Source: Nemertoderma westbladi (Eukaryota; Xenacoelomorpha; Nemertodermatida; Nemertodermatidae). From it: a stretch of DNA of 46,432 bases. Numbering within the stretch: position 1 is the first letter of the stretch; each line of letters starts with the position of its first letter. The translations under genes were made by a program, and so were the position numbers. Shown here piece by piece: positions 1 to 9,092 of the stretch. The DNA is taken from NCBI GenBank assembly GCA_032718475.1, contig JAUCBJ010007814.1, forward strand, positions 1 to 46,432, in the 5' to 3' direction. Below the pieces are notes generated by a model. That model was not told the origin of the DNA, searched no databases, and saw only the letters and a list, made by a program, of their open reading frames with translations.

Positions 1-590
1 AACTGCAGTATCCACTGTAGTAAAGAGATGGTTGGGAATTAGTTTGACACATGGCGTTTGGGTAGGGCTTTGTTGTTGAGCTAATATGCGCGTGGACTGC
101 TTCGCAATACAATGCGAAAGAATGCAAACTATTGCCATACCAGATGTTTATTCTAATTTCTTGGATGAATTGATGTAATAACGAAGCTATAGGTTTGAAT
201 AATTTAAGCTCTATCGCATGCCCCATTCACGTAGGTCCCATTCACGCATTGATGTTTGGGTTAGTCATGCTACGGTTAATAAGAGCCCGAGCAGCCACAG
301 ATTATTGAGGGACTGAGCTAGGACCAAACTGGGCCGCACAGTGCCTATTGTATTGTATATTTCGTTTGTTATAGTACAATTTATTCATTTCGCGTCCCTA
401 TCTGATTGATTTGTATCAAATTAAATTGCCTTTGGCAACATTATTTGATACGAGTCGATTGATTAAACAATTAATTAATTGTTTAATCAACCAATTAATT
501 AATTGATTAATTAATTAATGACCTACTTAACACCCAAGGTGTGAAGTTGGACTAAACTGTCGCCGAAATAGGGTAAACCATTACTACTGC
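1..590. other. Intergenic, no gene seen
   Basis: AT-rich sequence with no convincing coding region. Its one structural feature is an A/T-rich palindrome at 459-490, followed by TTAATTAA-type low-complexity sequence up to about 520. The LINE fragment that follows loses similarity to its second copy (36474-37088) at about position 590, so that is taken as the right-hand border of this stretch. Confidence 0.5.
459..490. repeat. Perfect 32-bp A/T-rich palindrome
   Basis: Read directly: positions 459-474 are the exact reverse complement of 475-490. The arm begins TTGATTAAAC and the centre is TTAATTAA. More TTAATTAA-type sequence follows to about 520. It could extrude as a hairpin or be a trace of a transposon end. 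No function is assigned. Confidence 0.85.
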
Positions 591-1675
591 GGAGGCGATT
601 TTGTTCTAGTGTCAAGCTTGGGGGAACCAATGAGACACCTCCAATGTTATATAGTGTCTGGTTGGAGATGTGTGCATTGTACTTGACACAATGAACCCGG
701 CGTAGAATTCTTGTGAATGTGCCATCCAGAGATTTGGTGTCTTCAGCAGTTAGAGCCCAGCATGGACTCCCATAGAGGAGTACTGGAACTACTGCTGCTC
801 TAAATAATCGGACCTTAAGTTTCCGATTAATTCTCGGTGACTTCCAAATCCTGGAGAGCCTATTCAAGGCTGCCCATGCTTTTCCCTTACGTATTCGAAG
901 GTCCTCACCTGGCTTCCGGATCCATGATCCCAGGTAACAGAAGTCGTCCACATGCTCAAGCATACCATCCTTTGAGCTTATGCTCATCCGATCAGAGACT
1001 TGCTGAGGACTTTCAAAGTTAACTGTCAAAATTTTGGTCTTTCTGGAGTTAATAAAAAGACCAACACTAGAAGCCGCATGTTCTAATGAGCTGAGGAGCC
1101 GTTGGGCTCCCTCTAGTGACTCTAAGTCATCAGCAAAGTCTAGATCAGTTAGGTACTTGGCAGGATTTCCTCGACTTCTGGAGCCAGTAGGTGGAGTTAT
1201 CATCACCCCATCATCATTATGATGATCTAAGGACATGCGTAGAACATAGTCAACCACAATTATGAACAAGAATGGTGCAAGTGTGTCTCCCTGGAGGACG
1301 CCCCATAACACTTCAAATGGTTATGTGTCACCGTCAACAGTAGACACAAATGTTGTCGAACCATCCGTATACTGATCTGATTGCTGCAATAATTTCATCA
1401 GGAATCCCATATAATGAAAGTATGCTGAACATACGTGAGCGAGAGACTGAATCAAAGGCCGTGAAGAAGTCAACAAAGATAACAGCCAGATGCCTGTCTT
1501 TCATTTTTGATAACTCTTCACTTATCCTTCTAAGTGCCAAAATGGGCTCCATGGTCCCACGACCTTTACGGAACCCATTCTGATCTCCACGGAGCAGTCT
1601 CTCAATGGGATCCCTGATGCGATTTAATATAATTATATTGTGTAGCTTTGCAGTATATCTCAGTACATTATCGCG
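591..1675 (-). pseudogene. LINE reverse transcriptase fragment, RTE-like (copy 1)
   Basis: Minus-strand remnant of a non-LTR retrotransposon reverse transcriptase. In order it shows a finger region (DQNGFRKGRGT, near 1590-1560), motif A (VDFFTAFDSV, near 1475), motif B (GVLQGDTLAPFLF, near 1300), motif C (FADD, near 1140) and a C-terminal region with LLYGSPCWAL and RILRRVHC typical of RTE/BovB-type ORFs. The frame is broken between motifs A and B by a single-base shift near 1365 and an in-frame TAA near 1325, so it is dead. The 3' end is missing: similarity to the copy at 36474-37088 stops at about 590. The clade call rests on motif style only and is tentative. Confidence 0.8.
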
Positions 1676-1817
1676 TTCGGCATTATTCTAGTCTGTGTCT
1701 ACATACAATAGTTTAGTTCCTACATTAGCCTAGATATGTCCATTCAATCTTATATTAATAAAACATTATTGTTAAGATGATCCACCGTTACTTTAGGAAG
1801 AGACCTGTAATGCCCAA

Positions 1818-1985
1818 ATGTATCTAATGGCCATAAAGTGACCATTACTACTGTAGCTAACGGCCATATACTGACCATTACTATGTAGCTAACGGCCATA
1901 TAGTGACCATCAGGATGTAGCTAACGGCCATATAGTGACCATTATTACTACCTATAGCTAACGGCCATATATTGACCATTACTAC
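1818..1985. repeat. Short degenerate tandem repeat, about four units
   Basis: Imperfect repeats built round AGCTAACGGCCATATA followed by GTGACCATTA, with spacing that varies by a few bases between units. A 70-aa ORF on the minus strand overlaps its edge but has no recognisable feature and is not called. Positions 1986-2229 hold nothing that I recognise. Confidence 0.75.
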
Positions 1986-2229
1986 TATAGTTACCCCCTT
2001 CCCCAAGCCCTGCTATCGGCGTCCAGATATTATGATCGCGGGACGGAATACCCACAATACATGACATTTGAGTTACCGGTAGTGTTTGGAGAGTAACAAT
2101 TTGATATTTATGTACTGTATTGTTGATTAAGATTTGATTAAGATTATAGAGTGGGTACAAAAGTTGAAAATAAAGTTTTATTTATTATTGCTATTTCTTA
2201 TACTGTATGACTGACTTGCAAATTTTAAT

Positions 2230-3722
2230 TAAGAGTGAAGCATGGTTGGTCAAGACAGATTTTTCCTAAGAGTGAAGCATGGTTGGTCAAGACAGATTTT
2301 TCCTAAGAGTGAAGCATGGTTGGTCAAGACAGATTTTTCCTAAGAATGAAGCATGGTTGGTCAAGACAGATTTTTCCTAAGAGTGAAGCATGGTTGGTCA
2401 AGACAGATTTTTCCTAAGAGTGAAGCATGGTTGGTCAAGACAGATTTTTCCTAAGAGTGAAGCATGGTTGGTCAAGACAGATTTTTCCTAAGAGTGAAGC
2501 ATGGTTGGTCAAGACAGATTTTTCCTAAGAGTGAAGCATGGTTGGTCAAGACAGATTTTTCCTAAGAGTGAAGCATGGTTGGTCAAGACAGATTTTTCCT
2601 AAGAGTGAAGCATGGTTGGTCAAGACAGATTTTTCCTAAGAGTGAAGCATGGTTGGTCAAGACAGATTTTTCCTAAGAGTGCAGCATGGTTGGTCAAGAC
2701 AGATTTTTCCTAAGAGTGAAGCATGGTTGGTCAAGACAGATTTTTCCTAAGAGTGAAGCATGGTTGGTCAAGACAGATTTTTCCTAAGAGTGAAGCATGG
2801 TTGGTCAAGACAGATTTTTCCTAAGAGTGAAGCATGGTTGGTCAAGACAGATTTTTCCTAAGAGTGCAGCATGGTTGGTCAAGACAGATTTTTCCTAAGA
2901 GTGAAGCATGGTTGGTCAAGACAGATTTTTCCTAAGAGTGAAGCATGGTTGGTTAAGACAGATTTTTCCTAAGAGTGAAGCATGGTTGGTCAAGACAGAT
3001 TTTTCCTAAGAGTGAAGCATGGTTGGTCAAGACAGATTTTTCCTAAGAGTGAAGCATGGTTGGTCAAGACAGATTTTTCCTAAGAGTGAAGCATGGTTGG
3101 TCAAGACAGATTTTTCCTAAGAGTGAAGCATGGTTGGTCAAGACAGATTTTTCCTAAGAGTGAAGCATGGTTGGTCAAGACAGATTTTTCCTAAGAGTGC
3201 AGCATGGTTGGCCAAGACAGATTTTTCCTAAGAGTGAAGCATGGTTGGTCAAGACAGATTTTTCCTAAGAGTGAAGCATGGTTGGTCAAGACAGATTTTT
3301 CCTAAGAGTGAAGCATGGTTGGTCAAGACAGATTTTTCCTAAGAGTGAAGCATGGTTGGTCAAGACAGATTTTTCCTAAGAGTGCAGCATGGTTGGTCAA
3401 GACAGATTTTTACTAAGAGTGAAGCATGGTTGGTCAAGACAGATTTTTCCTAAGAGTGAATCATGGTTGGTCAAGACAGATTTTTCCTAAGAGTGCAGCA
3501 TGGTTGGTCAAGACAGATTTTTACTAAGAGTGAAGCATGGTTGGTCAAGACAGATTTTTCCTAAGAGTGAATCATGGTTGGTCAAGACAGATTTTTCCTA
3601 AGAGTGAAGCATGGTTGGTCAAGACAGATTTTTCCTAAGAGTGAAGCATGGTTGGTCAAGACAGATTTTTACTAAGAGTGAAGCATGGTTGGTCAAGACA
3701 GATTTTTACTAAGAGTGAAGCA
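2230..3722. repeat. 37-bp satellite array, left part
   Basis: About 40 head-to-tail copies of a 37-bp unit that begins TAAGAGTGAAGCATGGTTGG and continues TCAAGACAGATTTTTCC. Units are nearly identical, with scattered variants (GTGCAGCATGG, GTGAATCATGG, TTTTTACTAAG). The array is interrupted by an inverted-repeat element at 3724-4667 and resumes at 4670. The TTTTTACTAAG variant lies on both sides of the insertion, which shows that the two parts were once continuous. There are no unique spacers between repeats, so this is a satellite and not a CRISPR array. Confidence 0.97.
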
Positions 3723-3723
3723 T

Positions 3724-4667
3724 CCCAGTGAAAAATGCGCATGCGTATCGCGAGTGATTTTAAAGCGTCATGCGTTTTTATTGCGGCTCAATAAATAGCG
3801 ATAAAACTCTTGTGATTCGCATGTGAATCACATGTAAAATAGGGAAGCGATTCCACGCATGCGATTCACAACTTATTTTACGCATGTGATTCCATGCATG
3901 AAAATCGCATGCGAATCACACCTCATTTAACGCTTATTTTACGCATGTTTTACACCATGAGAATATCATGCGTTAATTCCCATATGAATCGCATGTTTAT
4001 AATTACACTAAAGATTATTAATTAAAATAAAGTTGCCTATCAAGAAATAAATAGTTTTAAAATATAAAATTGATGAATACGAATTATCTAATATGGCTGT
4101 CGAATACAGAGATTATATTAATATATTTTATAGAATAGAAAATTATAGGGAATAGTTAAAAGTGTATCATGGTTATTCTAATCTATTTGTATTATCCTCT
4201 ATATAACCAACCATTTCTAGTATTTATTCATACAGCATGTCTAATGTTCTAAGTCTAGAGAGTGTAATGTAATGTAATGTAATGTAATGTAAGGTAAGTA
4301 CAGTAGGCAGATGATACGGAAGCCCATAGTATCAAACAGTAGTGGAATAATCAACTACTGTATCATATTTTCTGTCACAAAGGTCTCAATATATTACACA
4401 AAACTCACAACCAGTAGATTTTTGCAATATTTATGCGCCATGACGCTTGAAAGTCGCAAGTGAATCGCATGCGAGTTTTATGCGACTGAACGCAAGTTGT
4501 TGTGATTTTTATGCGACTTAACGCAAGTTGTTGCGATATTTATGTGACATAACTCAAGTAAATCGCTTGCGTAAAGGTCGGGCCATAACTCTTGGGAATC
4601 ACTTGAGATACGCCTGCGTTGCACGCTTGCGATACGCTTGCGATACGCTTGCGCACTTTTCACTGGG
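3724..4667. mobile_element. Non-autonomous DNA transposon (MITE-like) inside the satellite
   Basis: The insert begins CCCAGTGAAAAATGCGCATG and ends in the near-reverse complement (CGCACTTTTCACTGGG), giving terminal inverted repeats of about 22 bp. Removing it with one flanking AT restores an intact satellite unit, so the target duplication is either AT (3722-3723 and 4668-4669) or absent, with ends TCCCAGTG/CACTGGGA. The interior is packed with short CGCATGCG and GCGATTC/GAATCGC motifs in both orientations (subterminal repeats) and has no transposase ORF. An AT duplication would fit ISL2EU/PIF-Harbinger relatives; that is a guess from family knowledge. A GTAAT microsatellite lies at 4263-4292. 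Confidence 0.85.
4263..4292. repeat. GTAAT pentanucleotide microsatellite
   Basis: About five or six uninterrupted TAATG/GTAAT units inside the inverted-repeat element. Confidence 0.85.
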
Positions 4668-4669
4668 AT

Positions 4670-4857
4670 GGTTGGTCAAGACAGATTTTTACTAAGAGTG
4701 AAGCATGGTTGGTCAAGACAGATTTTTCCTAAGAGTGAAGCATTGTTGGTCAAGACAGATTTTTCCTAAGAGTGAAGCATGGTTGGTCAAGACAGATTTT
4801 TCCTAAGAGTGAAGCATGGTTGGTCAAGACGGTTGGTCAAGACAGATTTTTCCTAAT
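4670..4857. repeat. 37-bp satellite array, right part
   Basis: About five further units of the array described at 2230-3722, continuing on the far side of the insertion. One unit near 4820 is internally deleted, so that GGTTGGTCAAGAC appears twice in succession. Confidence 0.95.
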
Positions 4858-5225
4858 TATGAAACTTATTTCTAAATAATAGTAATTTAAATAATTGAAA
4901 TTCTCAAAACCAAATTATTTGCTCTACGTGACGTTAAACACAATTATCAAGCATTGTGTTCACTTTCCCAATTTTTCCTCAACTCTTTAATCTTATTTAG
5001 ACCGAGACAGGGGGGGGGGGGGGGGGGGGGGGGTATCATTATATTGACTATTTTTCCATTATGTATCATTATATTGATTATTATTCCATTACGTATCACA
5101 TTCGTATTGTTATTTTCACAATTTTTTGCTTCAAGAATTGCTCTACGCTTTTTTTCTGAATTGGAGTTGATCTAATGCAACTATAAAATAAGAAATTATA
5201 TTTATGGGGCGCCGTTAATGCAAAA
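4858..5225. other. Intergenic, with a 24-bp G homopolymer
   Basis: No gene seen. A run of 24 G lies at 5010-5033. It is followed by two imperfect copies of a TATCATTATATTGA-type phrase (5034-5095). The last five bases before the BEL LTR, at 5226-5230, are AGGTA, the left half of its target duplication. Confidence 0.7.
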
Positions 5226-5230
5226 AGGTA

Positions 5231-5777
5231 TGTTAGCTTATTCAATCCCGCTAACACCCCATAAAGTTAAGCCGATAAGCAATATTGGGGGCCACGAGAT
5301 TGGGTAATCAACCAACTCGTGCCACCCCAATAAAATGGGAAGGAGAAACACAATGAGGGTCAGGGGCCAAACCCCTAACCCAGAGAGAACAGGTGGAGTG
5401 AACGGAAACACTCCAAAGGGCGCCAACAAGGGTATCAACCAATCAGAGGGGGGAAAGGCATCGATTAGGTAGAGTAACAAGGCCAACCGTGCAATATAGC
5501 CACTTGGCAGTAATCATTTCAGTTCAGTTATCTCAGTATCATATTGGTGCTAGTTAGGTTAGTTAGTTTAGCTAGGGAAGGACCGGGACTTTAATTACCG
5601 TATCCCGCCTTCTGTATACGACAACATTATTCATATACCTATATCTATATACCCTATATCTATATCAGTTATTATATACGACGAACGACACGAACTCCTT
5701 TCACCTTTCATACACACGGCGGGGACGCGTGAACTAAACAACCGGATAAACCGGGATCCTTCCTGGATCCCGTCACA
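5231..5777 (+). repeat. BEL 5' LTR
   Basis: 547 bp, TGTTAGC...GTCACA. By eye it differs from the 3' LTR at two substitutions (near 5248 and near 5346). It contains a TATATCTATATACC-type AT stretch near 5640-5670 that could serve as core promoter, and the promoter role is inference. An antisense 82-aa hydrophobic ORF lies within it and recurs in the 3' LTR because the LTRs are near-identical; it is not called as a gene. The untranslated leader to the gag ATG is only 63 bp (5778-5840). Confidence 0.97.
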
Positions 5778-5840
5778 GTAATTAAACTCAAAGCTGCCGC
5801 CCTAGCTAGCTAAACCACCAGCCACCAATCACCAAGCGAG

Positions 5841-7529
5841 ATGAGCCAGTCGGGAGAGACAACGCCGACGCGGACCCCGGACGAAGAATTAACGATCCGC
5901 GAGGCCGCAACCAGGCGGTACAGGCCCACAACGCCGGACCCATCGGTAACGGGTCATCCGGCAGTCCAGGATGAGGGGGGCCGCCTGGAACCCGAGGTCG
6001 AGCCAAGAGAAGGAGAGAGCGAGACGGAGGGAGACGGAGACGAGTCGACACGAGACGTGGGTCGACGTACCGATGTCGCCGGCCAGCCACAGGCCGAGGG
6101 CGACGAGCGGCCCACCGAAACGGCGACGGTGGGGCCGACGGTACGACGCCGGACCCGAAGAGACGGAGGAGATGTCGGTACCGATGTCGCCGGCCAGCCA
6201 CAGGCCGAGAGCGACGAGCGGCCCACCGAAACGGCGACGGTGGGGCCGACGGTACGACGCCGGACCCGGAGAGACGGACGAGAGGTCGGCGACGAGGACG
6301 TCGGGGTTTCTGATCGACTTCGACGGGCCTACAACGCGACCCGGAGACTATTAGAGGAGGCCAGAGGAGGGGCGACGATAGACAAGGTAAAACTAAAGAG
6401 AAGACTAGGTGAGTCGAATAGACACTTTTATTATCTAATGCGCTTCGGGCAAAGAGGACTGGCCGAGGAGAGAGCGAGAGGGGTTGCCGAGGAACTGTAT
6501 GACTTATGGCGGTATAGGGGTATAGAACCTAGCGTAGTGTACGTAGGGCCGTACTTAGTCGATGCCCGGGGAGTAAAATTAGTGGGTTGGGAGAGACCTG
6601 AGGAGGACGAATCCGAGGTTAACCCCGAGGATTCAGCCTCGTCGGTCGGAGGAAGTTCCGGGAGGCGGGGGAAGGTTAGTAGGACGGGGAGGCGGAGGGA
6701 ATCCGTTACAACCGATAAGTCTGCTACATCCTCCGTGAAAGAAAGACGGGTGAGAGATATAAATGCCGCGTACCGTCTCGATTTAATAGAGCAAGGTCAA
6801 AGGGAAGTAGGTAGACGGTTAGAGGAGGGGAGAGTGCTGCTAGAGAGGGAAATGGCGTTGATTAAGGAAACCGGAGAGAGGGCCGAAAGGGCCGCGAGAA
6901 GCCTTAGGGAGTGTGAGGAAGTAGGGAGGAAGGAACAAGAAGAGCGCGAGGAGAGAGAGAAAAACGAGCGCAAAGAGCGTGAGGCGGAACGTAGGGAGCG
7001 CGAGGCGAGAGAGAAAACTGAGCGCAAAGAGCGTGAGGCGGAACGTAGGGAACGCGAGGTGAGAGAGAAAAATGAGCGCGAAGAGCGTGAGGCGGAACGT
7101 AGGGAACGTGAGGCGAAAGAGGAAAACGAGTGCAGAGAGCGCGAGGAGAGAAGGGAAAATGAACGCAGAGAGCGCGAGGAGAGGGAGGAAAACGAACGCA
7201 GGGAGCGTGAGGCGAGACGAAGGGAGGGGGCTAGAAGAGAGTTGGAATTGGCCGAACGGGACGCACGGGAGTGTAAAGAGAGGATGGCAAGGAAGGAGTG
7301 TGAGCAAAAGGAACTAGAGAAACGTCAAGGTGAGCTTACAGGGTACAAAGCTGTACATACGCGCGAACGGGAATTGGCGCGAGTAGGGGCGTCTGAGAGT
7401 GGGACTAGCTCGAGTATTTTCGAGGAGCCAGGGGCCGTGGATACATTTATTAATATCCCACTTACAGGGACCGCACGACAGACCCAAGACTGGTGTGACC
7501 GTACGGGCGGGGGGGGGGGGGGGGGGTAA
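5841..7529 (+). CDS. BEL gag, N-terminal segment with charged coiled coil
   Basis: 562 codons from the first ATG after the LTR. Residues 1-160 are low-complexity and acidic/basic and include a 37-residue tandem duplication (TDVAGQPQAE..., 6069-6290). Residues ~165-255 form a more ordered segment (RLRRAYNATRRLLEEAR to YVGPYLVDARG) that may be the gag N-terminal helical domain. Residues ~310-510 are an extreme E/R/K-rich region with repeated REREAREKNE-type heptads, almost certainly a long coiled coil or single alpha-helix. The ORF ends in poly-glycine encoded by the 18-bp G run at 7509-7526, with TAA right after it. The reading continues in another frame on the far side of that run. Function (capsid assembly) is inferred from position. 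Confidence 0.8.
   Translation: MSQSGETTPTRTPDEELTIREAATRRYRPTTPDPSVTGHPAVQDEGGRLEPEVEPREGESETEGDGDESTRDVGRRTDVAGQPQAEGDERPTETATVGPTVRRRTRRDGGDVGTDVAGQPQAESDERPTETATVGPTVRRRTRRDGREVGDEDVGVSDRLRRAYNATRRLLEEARGGATIDKVKLKRRLGESNRHFYYLMRFGQRGLAEERARGVAEELYDLWRYRGIEPSVVYVGPYLVDARGVKLVGWERPEEDESEVNPEDSASSVGGSSGRRGKVSRTGRRRESVTTDKSATSSVKERRVRDINAAYRLDLIEQGQREVGRRLEEGRVLLEREMALIKETGERAERAARSLRECEEVGRKEQEEREEREKNERKEREAERREREAREKTERKEREAERREREVREKNEREEREAERREREAKEENECREREERRENERREREEREENERREREARRREGARRELELAERDARECKERMARKECEQKELEKRQGELTGYKAVHTRERELARVGASESGTSSSIFEEPGAVDTFINIPLTGTARQTQDWCDRTGGGGGGG
6069..6290 (+). repeat. 111-bp in-frame tandem duplication in gag
   Basis: Two adjacent 111-bp units (6069-6179, 6180-6290), each coding for 37 residues that begin TDVAGQPQAE and end RDG-x-x-VG. 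They differ at only a few bases, which points to a recent duplication that kept the frame. Confidence 0.92.
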
Positions 7530-8151
7530 TAATAATGCTATAGTAGACATCGTTAATATTAATAGTACCGTATGGGATAACTCTAACCAAACCTTTATTG
7601 CAGCAAATAATGCTTTACCTAGTAGCAGTAATTTAAATTTAAGTACAAATAATAATTTCAATTTGAACGTGCAAAATAATTCAAATAATTTAAATAATGA
7701 TCCAAGTCCGAATTTACAAAATAATTCAAATGATTTTGTTTCAAACGAACAAATTAATTCCGTTTCCAATATGGGTGCTATTAACATGAACACGTCGGGC
7801 GTGTATGGCCAGGCAGACGGGGGCCTGGTAGGCCGTACAATTGGTAGGTCGGAAGTGGCGGGATTGAGCCAACCCAGAGAGGGCCTGGTAGGCCACGTAG
7901 TTGATAGGCAGGGAGCGGCTGGGTTGGACAGACCCAGCGAGGGCCTGGTAGGCCACGTAGTTGGTAGGCAGGGAGTAGAGGGCCTGGTAGGCCACGCAAT
8001 AGCAGAGGGGGAGGCGGGGGTGAATAGACCCGACCGCGGTAGGGTTGATGTGTCGACTAGAGAGGGATATAGTAGCGGGGTGAGGGATAGCAAAGTTAGA
8101 TGTGGCGAGTGGGGGGGGGGGGGCTACAGGGGCCCCACAACAGCGAGTTAG
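7399..8151 (+). CDS. BEL gag, second segment (Asn-rich linker and GLVG repeats)
   Basis: The ORF is in the +1 frame relative to the first gag segment and overlaps it across the 18-bp G run at 7509-7526. The part likely to be real is about 7527-8118. It begins with an asparagine-rich low-complexity stretch (about 7530-7750) and then has four copies of a GLVGHVVGRQG-type motif (about 7825-7995), separated by GLDRPSE-type linkers. It runs into the next G run at 8111-8123, after which the coherent frame changes again. No known domain. It is read as a continuation of gag and not as a separate gene because no independent start is needed. Confidence 0.6.
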   Translation: MGLARVFSRSQGPWIHLLISHLQGPHDRPKTGVTVRAGGGGGGNNNAIVDIVNINSTVWDNSNQTFIAANNALPSSSNLNLSTNNNFNLNVQNNSNNLNNDPSPNLQNNSNDFVSNEQINSVSNMGAINMNTSGVYGQADGGLVGRTIGRSEVAGLSQPREGLVGHVVDRQGAAGLDRPSEGLVGHVVGRQGVEGLVGHAIAEGEAGVNRPDRGRVDVSTREGYSSGVRDSKVRCGEWGGGGYRGPTTAS

Positions 8152-9092
8152 CGGCGAAAGGGGGGGGGGCAGGGAGTGCTCCACAGCCGTCAGCGGACAA
8201 TGCGCGGGCCAAAATAGGTAAACCGCAACATCCGGTGACGGAGAGTAATAGGGGGATTGCGAGTATCCCCAGCGGCGTGCGACCGAGCAGAGAGAGACAG
8301 GTTGACGTCGCGAGAGGGCGGACGAAGCGTCGAGCCCGATCAGAAGAGGGAAGAAGAACAGTGGGGTTTAACCGGGAGGTCGACGAGAGATCTCACGAGC
8401 GGGAATACTACACTGGAGGGAGAGGAAGAGAAGACAGTAGTAAAAGTATCGCCGCGAACGATAGAAGAGCGAGGACGGATAGCGAGCCGTCGGTAGTCGA
8501 GATGAGAATGGAGAGTCAGTGGGGTCGGACTCCGGGAGATTGCCGTCTCCCCGGAGAGATGCGACCTGGTGAGGTGCATTATGCGCCGATGGAGGGGTAC
8601 GTGATGTACCGGTACGAAGACGAGAACAGTAGAGAAGGGGGATGAAGAGAAACTTTCCGACGGAATATACCTACTGATCGAGAATACGGTAGCCGCGGGG
8701 AGGATTATTCGAGAAGAATAAACTTCGATCTCGAGCGACACATGCAGACTGTAGGACATACTGTAGGCCTTACTGCACATACCATAGGCCATACTGAGAG
8801 AAGCAATGTAGGCGATAGGATAGCGCGGACAATGGGATTAAACCCGGAAGTCGCGGAATACATACCGGCGGGTAGGCCAGAAGCTGATAGGCCTATACTG
8901 GTACCAGTACAGCAGTATGACTACAGCATGCAGGGACATAACATATACCCAGGGGAGGGGGGAATTATTGCGGATAGGTGTATGGGCCCCAACATATTAA
9001 CATCAACCCCAGTACCAAACATACCGGTGGGGGGGGGGGGGGGGGACAGGGTGACATTCCCCCATCACAATATCAACAATATACCCCGATAG
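8100..9092 (+). pseudogene. BEL gag, third segment, with one in-frame stop
   Basis: One frame runs from the G run at 8111-8123 to the G run at 9029-9045. It is interrupted only by a TGA at 8643-8645, next to a GGGGG stretch. The protein is hydrophilic and rich in R, E, S and G, with short VGHTVGLT/IGHT-type repeats near 8745-8795. No domain is recognised. Its position between two coherent gag pieces and the shared frame on either side of the stop suggest a former continuous reading frame. Confidence 0.6.

Noticed and set aside
5238-5486. 82-codon antisense hydrophobic ORF in the 5' LTR, repeated at 17090-17338
   Set aside because: Its recurrence is explained by LTR identity. The two copies differ by one conservative residue and there is no sign of selection or of a promoter.
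5778-5800. tRNA primer-binding site after the 5' LTR
   Set aside because: No TGG-initiated match to a tRNA 3' end could be seen in the expected place, so none is annotated.
7314-8184. Antisense ORFs of 147-259 codons opposite gag
   Set aside because: Shadow frames of a GC-rich, low-complexity gag region; no recognisable domain and no start context.
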